Shown here: positions 62,301 to 64,000 of the stretch, piece after piece
How positions within the stretch are numbered: position 1 is the first letter of the stretch
Layout: the number at the start of each line of letters is the position of its first letter
DNA from: Chitinophaga solisilvae
GTDB lineage: Bacteria > Bacteroidota > Bacteroidia > Chitinophagales > Chitinophagaceae
NCBI RefSeq assembly: GCF_009928525.1
Contig: NZ_JAABOK010000003.1
Coordinates: forward strand, 496,001-560,000
Reading direction: 5' to 3'
DNA length: 64,000 bases
Notes under the pieces: generated by a model
Databases searched by the model: none
What the model saw: the letters and a program-made list of their open reading frames with translations, nothing else
Told to the model about the DNA's origin: nothing
Made by a program: the position numbers and the translations under genes

Positions 62301-62548
62301 GATACAGTGATGGTATAAGGACCACCGGGATTGAGGTTCGGCAGAATATAACGGCCGTCTTCGTTGGTTTGTGTACCGCTTCTGGTACCGGTGCTGGTGT
62401 TTACAATTACTACGGTAACACCAGGAATGGCCTGGCCACCCGGATCAGCCACCTTTCCGGATATAACCGAGGTTGTGACCTGCGCCTGGGCAGCATTAAA
62501 AAATAAAATGACAATAAAGCTCGCTATTAGCGTGACAAAAGATTTCAT
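59312..62548 (-). CDS. Oar-like TonB-dependent outer-membrane receptor
   Basis: A protein of 1078 residues. The signal peptide is cut near AAQAQ, then comes a CarboxypepD_reg-like domain (about 26-115, GKVADPGGQAIPGVTVVIV), a plug (about 120-250, LPTLSRSLQDLTKVTPQSN, VKVGNFLGGSINAVTRSGTNEVHGSVYG) and a large barrel ending in GLRYSF. It is of the Oar family, not SusC, and has no SusD neighbour. Possible roles are adhesion or transport of peptides or proteins. A perfect hairpin lies in the first bases before its start codon (62553). Confidence 0.95.
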   Translation of the reverse strand: MKSFVTLIASFIVILFFNAAQAQVTTSVISGKVADPGGQAIPGVTVVIVNTSTGTRSGTQTNEDGRYILPNLNPGGPYTITVSFIGYKKEIKDNVNLGLGATSFNFKLQEESTALSEIVVTGNTGSKTGGTKIGQEQIKALPTLSRSLQDLTKVTPQSNNNSFLGTNYRYNNVTLDGAINNDAIGFSPSLGGQSSTSGQPGSSTRTNPVSLDAIQDVQVLLAPFDVKVGNFLGGSINAVTRSGTNEVHGSVYGYGRNASMIGKNKAGDGSKLPSDFHEYQTGARIGFPIIKNKLFFFSNAEITRRVDPVILAAGSADGGGILTEKDAADITALMKSYGVDAGTAGNTSIYSNSNKFFNRIDWHINDKHQLSVRNNTITSEATNLERDQQNFRFKGIDFKQVNNQTSTVAELKSNFNNRISNNLILGYSNVHDYRDPLSDPAVPQIQIGGRAPGSTIFLGTDREASIFNMKQKTFEITDNVTIFKGKHTITLGTHNEFYNITYGFVNSWNGRLDYKNIDSFLANKPSRVRGNFNYANNSRDFIMNNPPAQFRANLLSVYAQDEIQLTDRFKITPGIRVDYTGIPNKQPLSDKTIKAPVDPNYGNTYTYTKPQDIKNDFLNNVQISPRLGFNWDIQGDNSLVLRGGTGFFTGRIPFAWLGYAYYNNGVNYGAYDQRSTTPFVNGPNPAAKPSPNGIADFAQQNGVDVHNAGGATQVDLIDNNFKMPQVWRSSLALEYSTRDQWKFSIEGIYTKVIKDLMFQQINLVDNPTYYAYDVNKQQPIWSGKKINPLYTNAYLLSNTDKGYRYSITAQVSKTFPFGLNFMAAYTYGQAKDITNGIRNSMESNWQLNQALNPNNPALAYSNFDVRNRIVATVSYKQDWGSKGKFVSTFSAFFNTSSGLPYSYGFVNSTVQGTPQQVSLAYIPKDVTEAANFFTDIAGGKTAAQQAAEFMGFIDSDKYLNGRKGNFTERNGGRTPWNTQADFRFAQDFNFRGAGSKKTLHTITLTYDIVNITNLLNKDWGIQYFTPNTFNSSASVGLTPTGKVVNNYPTYTFNRPGSPYSKDFFASRYQMQLGLRYSF

Positions 62549-62801
62549 AAAGCCTGTAAGTATTTACAGGTGCAAAGCACGCACTCCAAAACAACCAGAA
62601 TGTTAACAGATCATTACGAAATTGTTAAGGACTGCTTAAAACTGCCTTAAACTTATGTTAAATGGAGTTTTATGGGTTAAAATAATATTATGTTCATGAA
62701 GTTGTATGAAAACAATGTTAAGAGTTTGCAGTAAATGAGCTAGAAAATGATTGTTAACTGAAGATGAACAATAATCGATTTAAAGTAACCTTAACGTATA
62801 T
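62549..62801. other. Leader region of the Oar-like receptor
   Basis: CCTGTAA-GTAT-TTACAGG (62553-62570) is a perfect seven-base-arm inverted repeat four bases before the ATG. Beyond it the region is AT-rich, with no gene and no clear TAnnTTTG on the minus strand. The transcription start is not resolved. Confidence 0.5.
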
Positions 62802-62834
62802 ACGAAAAGAAAACCCTGTCTGAACAGACAGGGT
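62802..62834 (-). terminator. Rho-independent terminator after the lipoprotein
   Basis: ACCCTGTCTG pairs with CAGACAGGGT over 10 bp with a two-base turn. On the minus strand it is followed by TTTCTTTTCG. It ends the transcript of the gene at 62871. Confidence 0.85.
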
Positions 62835-62870
62835 GCAGTTAATTTCGAAATGAAAACGGGGTCTCCCGTT

Positions 62871-63326
62871 TTAAAAATTTACTTTGAAAGTTCCGTCCGT
62901 TAAAGGTTTTTCTATTTCACCACTGGTTAATGTGCCGGAGAATGTACCCTCCGCATCTTTACTATTAATGCTCGAAATTTTGACAGTGACGGCGCGCCCG
63001 AAATAACCGGGCTCTTTCTGCTGGATATCCATCAGAGACATTTCAATGTTCTCTGCATACTGACCCGCTTTTACGCCGTCCGGGAAAGTAACCAGCAATT
63101 CCATATGCTTACCGAAATTGTTGGTAACACCATCTACAATCAGTGTTTTCTTCCCCTTAATAATGGTATCGGTGATATAACCCTGGGTGGAATTGGATTT
63201 ATATTCCACATTATCCAGTTTGAAGGAAAAGTAGCCTTCCGGCGTTACTTCTTTATCTTTTTTATTACATGCTGTAAGGCCCGTTAATACTGCAATAACG
63301 GCAAGCACTACATGTCTTAAACGCAT
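62871..63326 (-). CDS. Putative exported lipoprotein
   Basis: A protein of 151 residues. The signal peptide ends in a lipobox (LTAC, Cys about residue 20), followed by a charged KKDKE spacer and a beta-rich domain with GYFSFKLDNVEYKSNST near the start and EGTFSGTLTS near the end. The pattern resembles small DUF6252-like Bacteroidota lipoproteins, without certainty. It is monocistronic with its own terminator. Confidence 0.8.
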   Translation of the reverse strand: MRLRHVVLAVIAVLTGLTACNKKDKEVTPEGYFSFKLDNVEYKSNSTQGYITDTIIKGKKTLIVDGVTNNFGKHMELLVTFPDGVKAGQYAENIEMSLMDIQQKEPGYFGRAVTVKISSINSKDAEGTFSGTLTSGEIEKPLTDGTFKVNF

Positions 63327-63628
63327 ATTCTTATTGGTTTTTTAGGTATAGGTCCTGCCATTATATTTATCAACAACCCGCGCCGGCCCGGAAACAATTC
63401 CCCCGGCCGGCCGCATTGCAAAGATTTACCAGGTTGTTTGTTGGCATAGGGATAAAATCAGGTGCAATATATGTTTATAATTTTAAATTAAATAAAATAA
63501 TAATAAGTATGAACAAAAGTTAACACCGCAGAAGGGCCGGCAGCGGGCGGAAATACTAATATTAACAATATTTTTGTGGGGCATTCCGTATTATTACCCT
63601 TTGTGAGTTTTAACATTAAAGCACATTT
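63327..63628. other. Divergent intergenic region, with GC-rich inverted repeat
   Basis: Holds GCCGGCCCGG (63382-63391) and CCCGGCCGGC (63402-63411), a 10-base-arm inverted repeat with one mismatch and a ten-base spacer in otherwise AT-rich DNA, 56 bases before the lipoprotein start. A run of AT-only sequence follows at 63471-63510. TTTG near 63574 and TACCCTTTG (one base too long) near 63596 may be a weak plus-strand promoter. No gene. Confidence 0.45.
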
Positions 63629-64000
63629 ATGTCATCGGAAGTAGTAAAACAATTACAGGAAGCCGTGCAGTTTTCGCCGGAAAATGTGCCGTTACGTCTG
63701 CATCTCGCCCAGGTGCTGCTGCAGGATTATCAATACACACAGGCAGAAGAACAATACCGCAAGGTATTGGAGCTATCGCCGGATAATGCCGCCGCACAAC
63801 TGGGATTAGCCCGTACCTTCTATCATCAGCAAAAATATTCTGCCGCCATCGTGGTGCTGGAACAACTGGAACATCATGAACCCGATCATTTCGATGGATT
63901 GCTGCTCCACTGCCGCATCCTGGTGAAGGAAAACTCCCTGCAGGCAGCCAGGGATATCTATCAGCACCTGCTGCAGCTGAACCCCGGCTTCCGTGATGAA
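63629..64000 (+). CDS. TPR-repeat protein (3' end outside window)
   Basis: The first 124 residues, open to the window edge. Tetratricopeptide repeats are clear: LRLHLAQVLLQDYQYTQAE, YRKVLELSPDNAAAQLGLAR, YHQQKYSAAIVVLEQLEHHE, and ARDIYQHLLQLNPGF. No signal peptide, so it is cytoplasmic. TPRs of this kind sometimes precede an AAA ATPase domain in Bacteroidota, but nothing past the edge is visible. Confidence 0.9.
   Translation, partial: MSSEVVKQLQEAVQFSPENVPLRLHLAQVLLQDYQYTQAEEQYRKVLELSPDNAAAQLGLARTFYHQQKYSAAIVVLEQLEHHEPDHFDGLLLHCRILVKENSLQAARDIYQHLLQLNPGFRDE

Noticed and set aside
1..64000. tRNA, rRNA, tmRNA or riboswitch genes
   Set aside because: The intergenic regions were read for cloverleaf and known conserved motifs by eye and none was recognised. 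A covariance-model search could still find a small RNA.

Overview
The window comes from a member of the Bacteroidota, most likely a Chitinophaga-like member of the Chitinophagaceae. The evidence is two complete SusC/SusD outer-membrane pairs plus the tail of a third locus, a Bat (aerotolerance) operon, DUF5686 and Oar-type outer-membrane proteins, gliding-phylum lipoproteins, no Shine-Dalgarno sequences before most starts, and promoters of the Bacteroidota type (TTTG, about 20 bases, TAnnTTTG). No rRNA, tRNA, CRISPR array, transposase or prophage gene was seen.

Layout. 1-12.2 kb is nutrient-uptake DNA: a SusD tail and a lipoprotein, then two SusC/SusD operons, the second behind a 750-base leader built from degenerate repeats with mini-ORFs. 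12.4-20.6 kb holds a TlpA-like lipoprotein, gatB, an aldehyde dehydrogenase, a double-PDZ protein and alaS. 20.9-30.3 kb holds an M23 peptidase, a MerR regulator, a thioredoxin-fold protein without its cysteines, MscS, an amidohydrolase, prfA, DUF937, an OmpA lipoprotein, VanZ, gcvH and a cyclophilin. 30.5-34.5 kb is a short Bat operon (moxR, DUF58, BatD-like, BatA). 34.7-40.5 kb has rsgA, two twin micro-lipoproteins, a gamma carbonic anhydrase-like protein, an aminotransferase and a DUF5686 outer-membrane protein. 40.6-44 kb is a winged-helix/CreD operon with two matching operators. 44-64 kb has a TolB-propeller outer-membrane protein, a glyoxalase II-like hydrolase, a flippase, arfB, dtd, a MazG-like protein, yihY, glyS, a ferredoxin reductase-like protein, mfd, a SIMPL protein, an Oar-like receptor, a lipoprotein and a TPR protein cut by the window edge.

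The most striking content is not coding. Ten long fold-back elements of 108-201 bases sit in intergenic gaps, nearly always within 0-12 bases of a stop codon and often filling the whole gap between convergent genes. Eight (class A) carry about four heptamers AATTRCG at each end, then a copy-specific stem segment, a conserved GCGAAGA motif and a loop. Two (class B) have different AT-rich terminal repeats (TCAAATN type), and one of these shares the GCGAAGA core. Within a copy the arms are nearly perfect complements (63 bp with one mismatch in one, 43 bp perfect in another), while between copies the stem sequence changes on both arms together. Two copies carry the same asymmetric loop in opposite orientations. 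This looks like a dispersed, probably mobile or self-correcting, hairpin family that caps genes. Its function cannot be read from sequence alone.

Other points of interest are the matched operators around the winged-helix/CreD operon (one on a -7 box), overlapping face-to-face promoters between alaS and the M23 gene, a hairpin directly before the Oar receptor start, and the twin micro-lipoproteins.
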